Shown one piece after another: positions 25,148 through 32,894 of a stretch of 64,000 nt of DNA. The stretch covers positions 62,001 to 126,000 of the forward strand of contig JAGXHG010000007.1 in NCBI GenBank assembly GCA_024636345.1, given 5' to 3'. Origin of the DNA: Desulfobulbaceae bacterium. GTDB lineage: Bacteria; Desulfobacterota; Desulfobulbia; Desulfobulbales; Desulfocapsaceae. The position numbers and the translations under genes were made by a program. The first letter of the stretch is position 1, and each line of letters opens with the position of its first letter. Below the pieces are notes generated by a model. It was not told the origin of the DNA, searched no databases, and was given only the letters and a program-made list of their open reading frames with translations.

Positions 25148-26845
25148 TTATACCTCGCCCTTCATCCCTGCTCTTGTTAAGACCTCATCAACAGCGCGGG
25201 CCTGCTTCATCCTGGCATCGAGGAAGGCGGGAGTCAGATAGGTGCGGTTTTGATCCATCAAATCACAAAGCTTCGTGATGTTTCCTCCTTCCGCCAGATC
25301 AATGATCTCCAATAGATTTTCGGCAAAACTGCGCACGATTTTTCTGCCGTCACCACCAGTGGCCATGATCTCAGCATAGGTGCGAGGATTCTGATTATGC
25401 ACCCGGGCCATGGCCAGAATGCCGTAACGGGAGGTGAGGGTGGAGTGGCTGCCTATATCCTTGCAGTTGATCTCGTGTTGTCTCAAGGCACTAGCCATGG
25501 CCACGGAGATAATAGTCGGTAACTTCTGGCCGACTCCCATGAGCAGGTCATGTTTATCCGGGGTGTCCTGAAAAATGTCCGCACCGTGTTTGTAGAGAAA
25601 AGCCTCAAATTCTCCACAGAAACCGCCGCTGCGAGAAGTTCGAACCACGGAGGCATTTTTGTCTTTCATGGTCACGGCCTGGGGGCCCCAGAGATTATGA
25701 ACCAGCATGATTTCCACGCCCTGTCTGGTTACCTCCATGGCAGCTTTCAAGGTGTTTTCAGATTCACCCGCCAGCAGGATCATGGCTTGGCCGTCATGCA
25801 GCAGCCCGCCGTATTGGCGGATGGAGTCAACCGTGACTGAGATGGGGACGCAGATGATGACGACATCAACCTGAGGGATCATCTCTTCAGGCCGTAGAGT
25901 GGTAGATCGGCCGGTCATCAGGGTACGGTAGCCTTCATTCTCGAGGCGATCGGCAAACCAGCTGCTCATGTCGCCGGTACCGATGAAGCCGAAGGTCTTG
26001 ATCTTCTTGACCCGCATATCAACACGGGGGAAGGAACCAAGAAGTTTCAGGCAATCTTCTTCCTGGATGATATTCTTTTCGATACTTTCCAGGGCACGGC
26101 TGAGAATCTCATCGCCGATGTGGCCTTCTACTTCGATGTAAATCTGCAGTTTCTGAGTCCTGATGTCATTTTCCGAACGAAGATCAAGGATGTTGATGCC
26201 ACGACGGGTGAATTCTCCGAGAATATCAACAAGCATGCCAACCCGGTCTTTTAATGGACGGGTAATAATAGCAGTGGCGTCATAGCCTGTCTGGCTGGCC
26301 AGATTTGAACCAAGGACGGCAAAACGGGTGCGGTTATGAGGGACAACTTCCCTTGTTATGATCTCCAGGCCATGTCGGTGCAGTAGCTCTTCCGATTCAA
26401 TGACTGCTTGATCCAGAAGATTGCGGCTCTTGATATCGGCAAGGGCCATGTCGATATCCTGGACGGTCATCAGGGTGGCCGCCGGGTAAGTATCGGCGAT
26501 ATACTCTTCACACTGTCGGAAGACCGAACCGCGACCGACGATGGTTTTTATCTGCCTCGTTCCGTCTTGTTGTTGCAGGGTGCCCAGGGACAGATGGATG
26601 GGGAGGACAATATTGTCAATCCAGTACCCTTCTTCGAGTTGTTCCATGAGGCGGAAATACTCTTTAATTTCACCTTCCCGAGTATTGTAGATAGGGATGA
26701 TGGCCAGATCTGTCTCTTCGCTGATGAAGGCATTAATAATGTCAGGAATCCGGTTGTAGAAGCGAAGAGTGGCGTCAGGAGCGTATTTGCGTGCGGCCTG
26801 ACAGCCGGCTGAGCCATCGGGCCCGAGAGTGGCAATGCTGATCAT
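25148..26845 (-). CDS. Prephenate dehydratase - ACT - prephenate dehydrogenase fusion
   Basis: 565 residues joining both branches of Phe/Tyr synthesis. Residues 1 to about 182 resemble prephenate dehydratase: SIATLGPDGSAGCQAA, the IPIYNTREG loop and the catalytic TRF at 173-175. About 190-268 is an ACT domain (GMLVDILGEFTRRGINILDLRSE) for allosteric control. From 284 an NAD-binding domain (FGFIGTGDMSSWFADRL) and HNLWGP with H383 mark a TyrA-type dehydrogenase. There is no chorismate mutase domain. PDT and PDH are usually separate or fused to mutase. The dehydratase part is diverged (N-terminal motifs loose), so its activity is less certain. Confidence 0.82.
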   Translation of the reverse strand: MISIATLGPDGSAGCQAARKYAPDATLRFYNRIPDIINAFISEETDLAIIPIYNTREGEIKEYFRLMEQLEEGYWIDNIVLPIHLSLGTLQQQDGTRQIKTIVGRGSVFRQCEEYIADTYPAATLMTVQDIDMALADIKSRNLLDQAVIESEELLHRHGLEIITREVVPHNRTRFAVLGSNLASQTGYDATAIITRPLKDRVGMLVDILGEFTRRGINILDLRSENDIRTQKLQIYIEVEGHIGDEILSRALESIEKNIIQEEDCLKLLGSFPRVDMRVKKIKTFGFIGTGDMSSWFADRLENEGYRTLMTGRSTTLRPEEMIPQVDVVIICVPISVTVDSIRQYGGLLHDGQAMILLAGESENTLKAAMEVTRQGVEIMLVHNLWGPQAVTMKDKNASVVRTSRSGGFCGEFEAFLYKHGADIFQDTPDKHDLLMGVGQKLPTIISVAMASALRQHEINCKDIGSHSTLTSRYGILAMARVHNQNPRTYAEIMATGGDGRKIVRSFAENLLEIIDLAEGGNITKLCDLMDQNRTYLTPAFLDARMKQARAVDEVLTRAGMKGEV

Positions 26846-27085
26846 GACTGATTCTGCTGGATAGTGATGTTAAAAATGTTAAGCCGTTGGAGCAGAAAAA
26901 TATTATTTTCCGGCAAGGACGGCATAAGGCATCGTGACGAAATGGCTAGGAAAACTCTTTCGTTACGGCCATTGAGCAATACACTAACTATTCCGGCAGA
27001 ATAAACATTATCAGCGGCTAAGGCAAGTTTTTAAGGAGTGAATAAATGATTTGTGGCTCAGGTGGAACGATACGAGCAGGACAGG
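26846..27085. other. Intergenic region upstream of the PDT-PDH fusion
   Basis: This stretch probably holds the promoter of the reverse-strand fusion gene. No open frame, RNA or repeat was seen before the hairpin that starts at 27086. Confidence 0.4.
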
Positions 27086-27125
27086 AATCGGGTGAAAAGA
27101 AGATGATTGCTCCCTTCACCCGATT
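27086..27125 (-). terminator. Hairpin past the SH3 protein gene
   Basis: AATCGGGTGAA and TTCACCCGATT form a perfect 11-bp stem with an 18-nt loop, 23 nt after the SH3 gene stop on the reverse strand. No long T-tract follows. Confidence 0.5.
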
Positions 27126-27147
27126 ATTGCCGGGCTGAATATTGGAA

Positions 27148-27615
27148 TCAGGGCCAGAGGAGTGTTTTGTGGATCCAGCCTTCTGTACCTTTGGCGTGTT
27201 GAACCTTGACCCAGTCGCCTTTCGATGAGGTTTTTGTTAGCACAACGCCGCGTTCGATATTGGCGACAATCGCGCTACTGGTTGATGGTTCAGAGCGCAT
27301 ATTAATTGTTTTTTGGGCGTTAACAATAACTGTGTTGCCGGGACCCACAAGTGTTTTGTGAATCCAACCGCTGTCATTTTCAAAGTCAGAGATTTTTAAC
27401 CAATCTCCTTTCTTCTCCACGACTTTCAGAGGGTATCCCTGAAAGAGTTCCATGGCTATCTGATCATCAGTGCTGGGGCCAGTGCGTACATTGATGCCAT
27501 CTGATTTGACACTGACTGTTTCCGCGTAAACAATGGACGAGCTCAACAGAACAAGTGCGCTGCAGGTAATAAGACATCGGGAGAAAATGTGTGACAGACG
27601 GATTTGCGTGCTCAT
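27148..27615 (-). CDS. Secreted protein with two bacterial SH3 domains
   Basis: 155 residues. A signal peptide (LITCSALVLLSSSIVYA) is followed by two SH3b repeats, each with the typical IN(V/M)R(T/S)xPST motif (residues ~41-47 and ~104-110), a KKGDWLKI / SKGDWVKV strand and the closing GWIHKTL. SH3b domains commonly bind peptidoglycan stem peptides, so a periplasmic cell-wall role is likely. It lies alone between the PDT-PDH gene and the cobalamin operon. Confidence 0.85.
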   Translation of the reverse strand: MSTQIRLSHIFSRCLITCSALVLLSSSIVYAETVSVKSDGINVRTGPSTDDQIAMELFQGYPLKVVEKKGDWLKISDFENDSGWIHKTLVGPGNTVIVNAQKTINMRSEPSTSSAIVANIERGVVLTKTSSKGDWVKVQHAKGTEGWIHKTLLWP

Positions 27616-28037
27616 GATTTTTATGTATCCTGATTAAGTCAAACTTGAGAGAGGTGCCTTGAGATCGTCGAACGGTCAATCCGTCCCACTCAACGAAAAA
27701 CCTGATTTTTCAAGGCATCCTTTGAAAAAAAACCAGTTTAAAAAAAACAGTTTCTAAATTGTCAAACCAGATTGTCTATATATCATTAATGCTTTTTTAA
27801 GTCAAACTTCAAGTCCTTTTTTTTAAAAAAAAGTTTATTATCTCATTGTTGTTATTGTGTTATTTTTTGAGTGTGAAGGATGCTGCTTCGCTGGGCAAGG
27901 CTATTTGTTATTTCTTTATCTGTTTAGTGTTGATTTATGTCGGTTTACCGTCTTAAATGCTTGCCTTGAAATGCTGCCCTTTTGTTATGATCTTGATCCG
28001 GTATTGATATGAACCAGAAAGTAAACAGGGAACAGGT
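27616..28037. other. Intergenic region before the cobalamin operon, with a small inverted-repeat element
   Basis: About 27653-27722 carries GGTGCCTTGA ... TCAAGGCATCC inverted ends around about 50 bases. The right end contains AAACCTGATTTTTCAAG, shared with sites at 0.34 and 37.76 kb. The rest is very AT-rich. I looked for a cobalamin riboswitch (B12 box, GCCACTG core) ahead of cbiG and saw none. Confidence 0.5.
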
Positions 28038-29060
28038 GTGAAGACAGCGGTTATTGCCCTGACACGAGGGGGCAGAGAAATGGCTGGCCGGATCGTCTCC
28101 GGTCTTGAGAATTGTGAACTCTGCGAGGTCACAGATGGAGTCATATCTACCATACGGAAACTCTGGTCTCACTATGACGGCCTGATCTGTGTCATGGCAA
28201 CCGGTATTGTGGTGCGGGCCATTGCCCTGCTGTGCCGGGATAAAAAAACGGACCCCTGTGTGCTGGTCCTCGATGAAAAGGGGCAGTTTGTGATCAGTCT
28301 GCTGTCCGGCCATCTGGGTGGCGGCAATGAACTGGCCCGCATGGTGGCGGTGATCACTGGCGGAGTGGCGGTGATCACCACTGCCTCGGATGTGACCGGT
28401 CATACAGCCCTTGATTTGTGGGCTGCGGTGAATAACCTGCAGGTGCAGAATTCGGAGCGTTTGGTTGGAGTTTCCGCGAAACTGGTCAATGAGGGTGAGG
28501 TGAGTTTTTTTTCAACTCTGGAGTGCGGTAACCTGCCTGTTGATTTCAAGGTGGTGACGGAAGCGGCCCTGGCTGATATTGTTCTTTCCCATGGGACCTT
28601 CGATCCCCTTGAACACCCTGAAGCCCTTGTGCTCTGCCCCTGTAATCTCTATCTGGGACTGGGCTGCAATCGAGGGGCCAGTTCTGCGGATTTTGAGCGG
28701 GGCATAACCGAATTGTGTAGGCAATACCGCCTGGAGCCTTCTGCCATTGCCGGGATTGCCAGCATTGATCTGAAAGCGGATGAGGCCGGGCTGCTCCAGT
28801 TTGCCAGAGAAAATAATCTGCCCATCCGTTTTTATACCAAGGATGAACTCAACCGGGTTGAAGGGGTATCCACATCGTCTGCGGTGATGGCCGCAACCGG
28901 AGCCAAGGGGGTTGCGGAGCCTGCGGCCATGCTGGCGGCAGGCGATGGCATGACCCCGGGACAACTAATAGTAAGGAAGATAAAATGGAAGGATGTAACT
29001 GCGGCTGTGGCCGAAAAGAAGTTAGTGGACATGGCGAAAACCACAGTCAGCAAGGCATGA
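28038..29060 (+). CDS. cbiG: Cobalt-precorrin-5A hydrolase CbiG
   Basis: 340 residues from a GTG. The N-terminal domain (TAVIALTRGGREMA; LICVMATGIVVRAIA; LLSGHLGGGNELA) and the C-terminal CbiG domain (LGLGCNRGASSADFERGI; IASIDLKADEAGL) are both intact. CbiG opens the delta-lactone of cobalt-precorrin-5A with loss of acetaldehyde during anaerobic corrin ring contraction, which shows the cobalt-early pathway. It is the first gene of the operon, and its last 76 nt overlap the longest cbiH frame. Confidence 0.93.
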   Translation: MKTAVIALTRGGREMAGRIVSGLENCELCEVTDGVISTIRKLWSHYDGLICVMATGIVVRAIALLCRDKKTDPCVLVLDEKGQFVISLLSGHLGGGNELARMVAVITGGVAVITTASDVTGHTALDLWAAVNNLQVQNSERLVGVSAKLVNEGEVSFFSTLECGNLPVDFKVVTEAALADIVLSHGTFDPLEHPEALVLCPCNLYLGLGCNRGASSADFERGITELCRQYRLEPSAIAGIASIDLKADEAGLLQFARENNLPIRFYTKDELNRVEGVSTSSAVMAATGAKGVAEPAAMLAAGDGMTPGQLIVRKIKWKDVTAAVAEKKLVDMAKTTVSKA

Positions 29061-29821
29061 TCAGCGTGGTTGGTACAGGCCCTGGGGGGCTTGATCACCT
29101 GACTCCTGCGGCCAGCAAGGCGATTGCATCGGCCGATGTGGTCGTCGGCTATCGCACCTATCTTGATCTGATCCCTGAACTGCTTGGGGGCAAGGAGGTT
29201 ATCTCCTCGACCATGATGCAGGAGGTGGATCGTTGCGCCAAGGTCCTGGATCTTGCTGAGTGCGGCAAGCGGGTGGCCCTGGTCTCCGGCGGTGATCCGG
29301 GTATCTATGCCATGGCCGGTCTGGTTTTTGAGATGGCGGCGCAACGGGAGAGTAAACTTGCCATCGAAGTAATCCCCGGCATTGCCGCGGTCAACGGCTG
29401 CGCCGCCAGGCTCGGAGCGCCACTGATGCACGATTTCGCGGCCATCAGCCTCTCTGATCTGCTGACTCCGTGGGAGCTGATTGAAAAGCGTCTGGATGCC
29501 GCCGGTATGGCTGATTTTGTCATTGCCCTCTATAATCCTAAATCGAAGAAGCGAACGGAGAATATCGTGCGGGCCAGGGAAATTCTCCTTACCCATCGTC
29601 CGGGCACTACACCGGTGGGCATTGTCACAGCCGCCACCCGCGATGATGAGGTCATTACTCTCACCACCCTGGGTGCCATGCTCGATGCCGATATCGGGAT
29701 GCAATCCACGGTCATCATTGGCAATGCCAGCACCTTTATCTGGAATGGTCATATGATCACCCCCCGGGGCTATGCCGGTAAGTATCAACTGGACAAGGAG
29801 AAGGGGTGCGCATGCGCCTGA
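28985..29821 (+). CDS. cbiH: Cobalt-precorrin-3B C17-methyltransferase CbiH
   Basis: An SAM-dependent tetrapyrrole methylase (ISVVGTGPGGLDHLTPAA start loop, VALVSGGDPGIYAMAG, IPGIAAVNGCAARLGAPL, IALYNPKSKKR) that methylates C17 and drives ring contraction. The longest frame is 278 residues and begins MEGCNCGCGRKEVSGHGENH, a Cys/His-rich leader read over the end of cbiG. An alternative ATG at 29057 overlaps the cbiG stop as ATGA and gives a normal 254-residue enzyme. The C-terminus ends KGCACA. I keep the long form because it has a GGA-type ribosome site, but the start is unsettled. Confidence 0.88.
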   Translation: MEGCNCGCGRKEVSGHGENHSQQGMISVVGTGPGGLDHLTPAASKAIASADVVVGYRTYLDLIPELLGGKEVISSTMMQEVDRCAKVLDLAECGKRVALVSGGDPGIYAMAGLVFEMAAQRESKLAIEVIPGIAAVNGCAARLGAPLMHDFAAISLSDLLTPWELIEKRLDAAGMADFVIALYNPKSKKRTENIVRAREILLTHRPGTTPVGIVTAATRDDEVITLTTLGAMLDADIGMQSTVIIGNASTFIWNGHMITPRGYAGKYQLDKEKGCACA

Positions 29822-30396
29822 TCCTGCTCCGTCATGGCCGGACCGGGCTTTCTGGCCGTTATGTCGGCTCAAGCGATGTCCCCCTCTCCGAGGAGGGCAG
29901 GGAGCAGATCCTTGATCTGCGACCAAGCCTTGGCGCATTGAAGATCGATGGCCTACTGGCAAGTCCCATGCTGCGCTGCACCGAGTCCGCCAGCCTGCTG
30001 GAGCTGGGTCTGCCGATGCAGCTAGATCCTGATCTGCGGGAAATCGATTTCGGACGCTGGGAAGGGAAAACCTTTGCCGAGATTGAGGAGCAGGACCCGG
30101 AGCTGGTGCAGCACTGGGCGAAGGGAAAAGATGATTTTTGTTTCCCCGATGGTGAGGCGACAGCCGGATTTGTCAGCCGGGTGAATGCTGTCAAAAATCG
30201 GCTGCTTGCCTCGGAGGCTAAAACTATGCTCCTTGTCACCCATGGCGGGGTGATCCGCTCCCTGATTTGTGGCTTGCTCGGCCTGTCCCAGAAGGATTAT
30301 CTCCTTTTTCAGGTGGCCAAGGGCCATTACAGCACCATTGACCTCTATGATGGCGGTGGGGTGCTGACCGGTTTTAACTTAGGGAGTCGATGCTAA
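29806..30396 (+). CDS. cobC: Alpha-ribazole phosphatase, histidine phosphatase family
   Basis: 196 residues. ILLRHGRT carries the phospho-accepting His, and REIDFGRWEGKTFAEIEEQ and VTHGGVIRSLI complete the phosphoglycerate-mutase-like active site. In the cobalamin operon it should dephosphorylate alpha-ribazole-5'-phosphate or adenosylcobalamin-5'-phosphate. The start may be GTG 29806 (AGGAG at good spacing) or ATG 29812; either overlaps the cbiH end. The stop overlaps the cobU start. Confidence 0.88.
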   Translation: MRMRLILLRHGRTGLSGRYVGSSDVPLSEEGREQILDLRPSLGALKIDGLLASPMLRCTESASLLELGLPMQLDPDLREIDFGRWEGKTFAEIEEQDPELVQHWAKGKDDFCFPDGEATAGFVSRVNAVKNRLLASEAKTMLLVTHGGVIRSLICGLLGLSQKDYLLFQVAKGHYSTIDLYDGGGVLTGFNLGSRC

Positions 30397-30932
30397 TGGG
30401 TAGACTGATCTTGGTTACTGGCGGGGCCAGAAGCGGCAAAAGTGATTACGCCCTGCAATTGGCGCAGTCGCTTCCCGGTCCGCGTTGTTTTATCGCCACC
30501 TGTCCGGTGGTTGACTCCGAGATCGATGAGCGTATTGCCCGCCATCGCGAGGAAAGGGAAGGAGCAGAGTGGCAGACCGTTGAGGAACAGACGGATATCG
30601 CCGCCGTCCTTCGGTCGCACCACGACTATCCCGTCTGTCTGATTGATTGCCTCACCCTCTGGGTGAACAATCTCATGTATCGTGTCGAACAGTCGAGTGA
30701 AGTGTTTACAGATGCTGAGATGCGCCAGCAGTGTGATATCCTCACTGAAGCCGCATCCATCCATCAGGGAACAGTGATCTGTGTCACCAACGAAGTGGGG
30801 ATGGGAATTGTCCCGGATAATGCCGCAGCCAGAGTTTACCGCGATCTTGTTGGCCGCTGCAACCGGATGATGGCTGCAGCCGCAAGTGAGGTGGTTCTCG
30901 TCAGTTGCGGAATCCCTCTGCACCTGAAATAA
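30396..30932 (+). CDS. cobU: Adenosylcobinamide kinase / guanylyltransferase CobU
   Basis: 178 residues from ATG 30396 (TAATG overlap with cobC, GGGAG upstream); an in-frame ATG lies two codons earlier. VTGGARSGKSDYAL is the P-loop, RIARHREER includes the guanylylated His region, and DCLTLWVNNLM and VTNEVGMGIVPD are CobU signatures. It phosphorylates adenosylcobinamide and transfers GMP to give AdoCbi-GDP, the substrate of CobS encoded two genes later. Confidence 0.93.
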   Translation: MGRLILVTGGARSGKSDYALQLAQSLPGPRCFIATCPVVDSEIDERIARHREEREGAEWQTVEEQTDIAAVLRSHHDYPVCLIDCLTLWVNNLMYRVEQSSEVFTDAEMRQQCDILTEAASIHQGTVICVTNEVGMGIVPDNAAARVYRDLVGRCNRMMAAAASEVVLVSCGIPLHLK

Positions 30933-31022
30933 TATAAGTTTCGTACAATATAACTTGGAGTCGGTTCCCGTGCGCCGCAAGGAAACCAGATAATTCTTAA
31001 TTTCTAATTCGTAATTCATATC

Positions 31023-32087
31023 ATGAGCCTTTTAGAGAAAACCCTGCAAAAGATATTTCCGCAAGACAGTATTTCCCGTGAGCGCGCCAAGGAGCGCCTT
31101 GATCAACTGGCTCTACCCCATTGGGCTCTTGGTGATCTCATGGATCTGGCCGTTGATCTGGCGGGGATGACCCGTTCCATGACGCCTGCGGTCAAGAGAA
31201 AGGCCGTGGTGGTGATGGCAGGGGATCACGGAGTGGTGGCGGAAGGGGTGAGCAAGTTTCCTTCCGAGGTGACGCCGCAGATGGTCTATAATTTTGTCAA
31301 CGGCGGGGCGGGGATCAATGCCCTGGCCAGACAGGCCGGGGCCGAGGTGATCGTGGTTGACATGGGGGTGGCTGCCGATCTGCGAGAGTTGGCCGCAGTG
31401 GGCAAAATCATCAATAAAAAAGTCGGCATGGGCACCGATAATATCGCCGTCGGTCCCGCCATGAGTCGGACCATGGCCCAGATGGCGGTGGAGGCGGGGA
31501 TTGATATCGCTAATGAGCTGGCCGGACGCATTGATGTCTTCGGCACCGGCGACATGGGCATCGGCAATACCACGCCGTCCACGGCCATTGCCGCGGTGTT
31601 CACCGGCAAGACGGTTGAGGAACTTACAGGCCGGGGCACCGGTCTTGATGACGCCCAGTTGAGCCACAAAGCCAAGGTGATCATCAAGGCGCTGGCCGTG
31701 AATATGCCCGATGCTAAAAATGGGCTGGATGTGCTGGCCAAGGTGGGCGGGTTTGAAATCGGTGGCATTGCCGGTCTGATTCTGGGTGCGGCTGCCAACC
31801 AGAAGCCGATTCTGGTCGCCGGCTTTATCTCTACGGCGGGTGCCCTTGTTGCCTATGCCATCGAGCCCTTTGTCCGTGATTATATCATCTGCGCCCATCG
31901 CTCCATGGAACCGGGGCACGCCGCCATGCATGAAAAACTGGGACGCAAACCCCTGCTCGACCTGAACATGCGTCTGGGCGAGGGAACCGGCGCGGCCCTG
32001 GCCATGAATCTGGTGGAGGCTGCTGTGGCGGTGCTCACCGAGGTGGCGACTTTTGCCGAGGCTGCGGTTGCCGGGGCTGATAAGTAA
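31023..32087 (+). CDS. cobT: Nicotinate-nucleotide-dimethylbenzimidazole phosphoribosyltransferase CobT
   Basis: 354 residues. MAGDHGVVAEGVSKFPSEVT, NFVNGGAGINALARQ, VFGTGDMGIGNTTPSTAI, GRGTGLDD and the catalytic-base region MRLGEGTGAALAM are all CobT hallmarks. It activates the lower-ligand base to alpha-ribazole phosphate. A 90-nt gap after cobU is the widest spacing in this operon and could hold a secondary promoter. Only 3 nt separate it from cobS. Confidence 0.94.
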   Translation: MSLLEKTLQKIFPQDSISRERAKERLDQLALPHWALGDLMDLAVDLAGMTRSMTPAVKRKAVVVMAGDHGVVAEGVSKFPSEVTPQMVYNFVNGGAGINALARQAGAEVIVVDMGVAADLRELAAVGKIINKKVGMGTDNIAVGPAMSRTMAQMAVEAGIDIANELAGRIDVFGTGDMGIGNTTPSTAIAAVFTGKTVEELTGRGTGLDDAQLSHKAKVIIKALAVNMPDAKNGLDVLAKVGGFEIGGIAGLILGAAANQKPILVAGFISTAGALVAYAIEPFVRDYIICAHRSMEPGHAAMHEKLGRKPLLDLNMRLGEGTGAALAMNLVEAAVAVLTEVATFAEAAVAGADK

Positions 32088-32090
32088 GAA

Positions 32091-32894
32091 GTGACCGGAC
32101 AAGAGAAAGAAGGGCAGTCGTGGCTGCCGGAAGCGTTCATGCATCCGCTGGCGAGCTTTCTGGCGGCCCTCCGTTTTCTGACCATTGTGCCGCTGACCTG
32201 GCACTGTGAGCAGGATGGGAGGTTTTTCGTTGCCAGCCTTCCCTGGTTCCCGGTGATCGGGCTGTTGATTGGCCTGGCCGCTGCCCTGCTCATCTCCTGC
32301 CTCATGCCGTTCTTCCCGCCGCCGGTTTTGGCCATGGCCGCCATTGTCCTGATAGCAGGGGTCTCAGGCTGCCTGCATCTGGATGGTCTGGCCGACAGCG
32401 GTGACGGCCTGCTCAGCTCCCGTCCCCGGGAACGCATCCTGGAGATCATGCGCGACAGCCACACCGGGGCCATGGGCGTGATCGCCATTGTCGTGGTGCT
32501 CCTGGGAAAATATGCGGCTCTTTCTTCTCTTGGCGCTTCGACCTTGATTGCCACCCTTATCGTTATGCCCGTGGCCGGTCGCTGCGCCATCGTCCTGACC
32601 ATGGCCTGCCTGCCTTATGCCAGAGAGGGCGTGGGGCTGGGGCGCCTTTTTTATTCGCCTTCCAGCCGCTGGGCCGCGCTCTGGGCCTTCGCCTTGTTGG
32701 CAGGAGTCCTCTCCTGTAGCGGATGGCGGATGTTTTGTGTCGTTCTCGTCGCCGTCCTTACCACCGTGCTTTTGTTTTCCCTGTGGTGCCGCGCCCGAAT
32801 CGGCGGGGCTACTGGAGATACCCTGGGCGCGGTTTGTGAACTCACCGAGATGATGGTTGCCATTGCCATGACCTTCGGAGTCAATACCTTATGA
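32091..32894 (+). CDS. cobS: Adenosylcobinamide-GDP ribazoletransferase CobS
   Basis: 267 residues from a GTG. A polytopic membrane protein with the CobS motifs [35 protein letters not shown] (Mg-binding acidic residues) and [15 protein letters not shown]. It joins AdoCbi-GDP to alpha-ribazole to complete the nucleotide loop. Six or so hydrophobic segments are visible. The TGA stop overlaps the ATG of the following fusion gene (ATGA). Confidence 0.93.
   Translation: MTGQEKEGQSWLPEAFMHPLASFLAALRFLTIVPLTWHCEQDGRFFVASLPWFPVIGLLIGLAAALLISCLMPFFPPPVLAMAAIVLIAGVSGCLHLDGLADSGDGLLSSRPRERILEIMRDSHTGAMGVIAIVVVLLGKYAALSSLGASTLIATLIVMPVAGRCAIVLTMACLPYAREGVGLGRLFYSPSSRWAALWAFALLAGVLSCSGWRMFCVVLVAVLTTVLLFSLWCRARIGGATGDTLGAVCELTEMMVAIAMTFGVNTL

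Noticed and set aside
28832-29962. 376-codon reverse frame opposite cbiG/cbiH
   Set aside because: Shadow of overlapping cobalamin genes with no recognisable domain.
31113-32204. 363-codon reverse frame opposite cobT
   Set aside because: His/Gly/Arg-rich translation typical of the complement of a GC-rich gene; cobT motifs are unambiguous.
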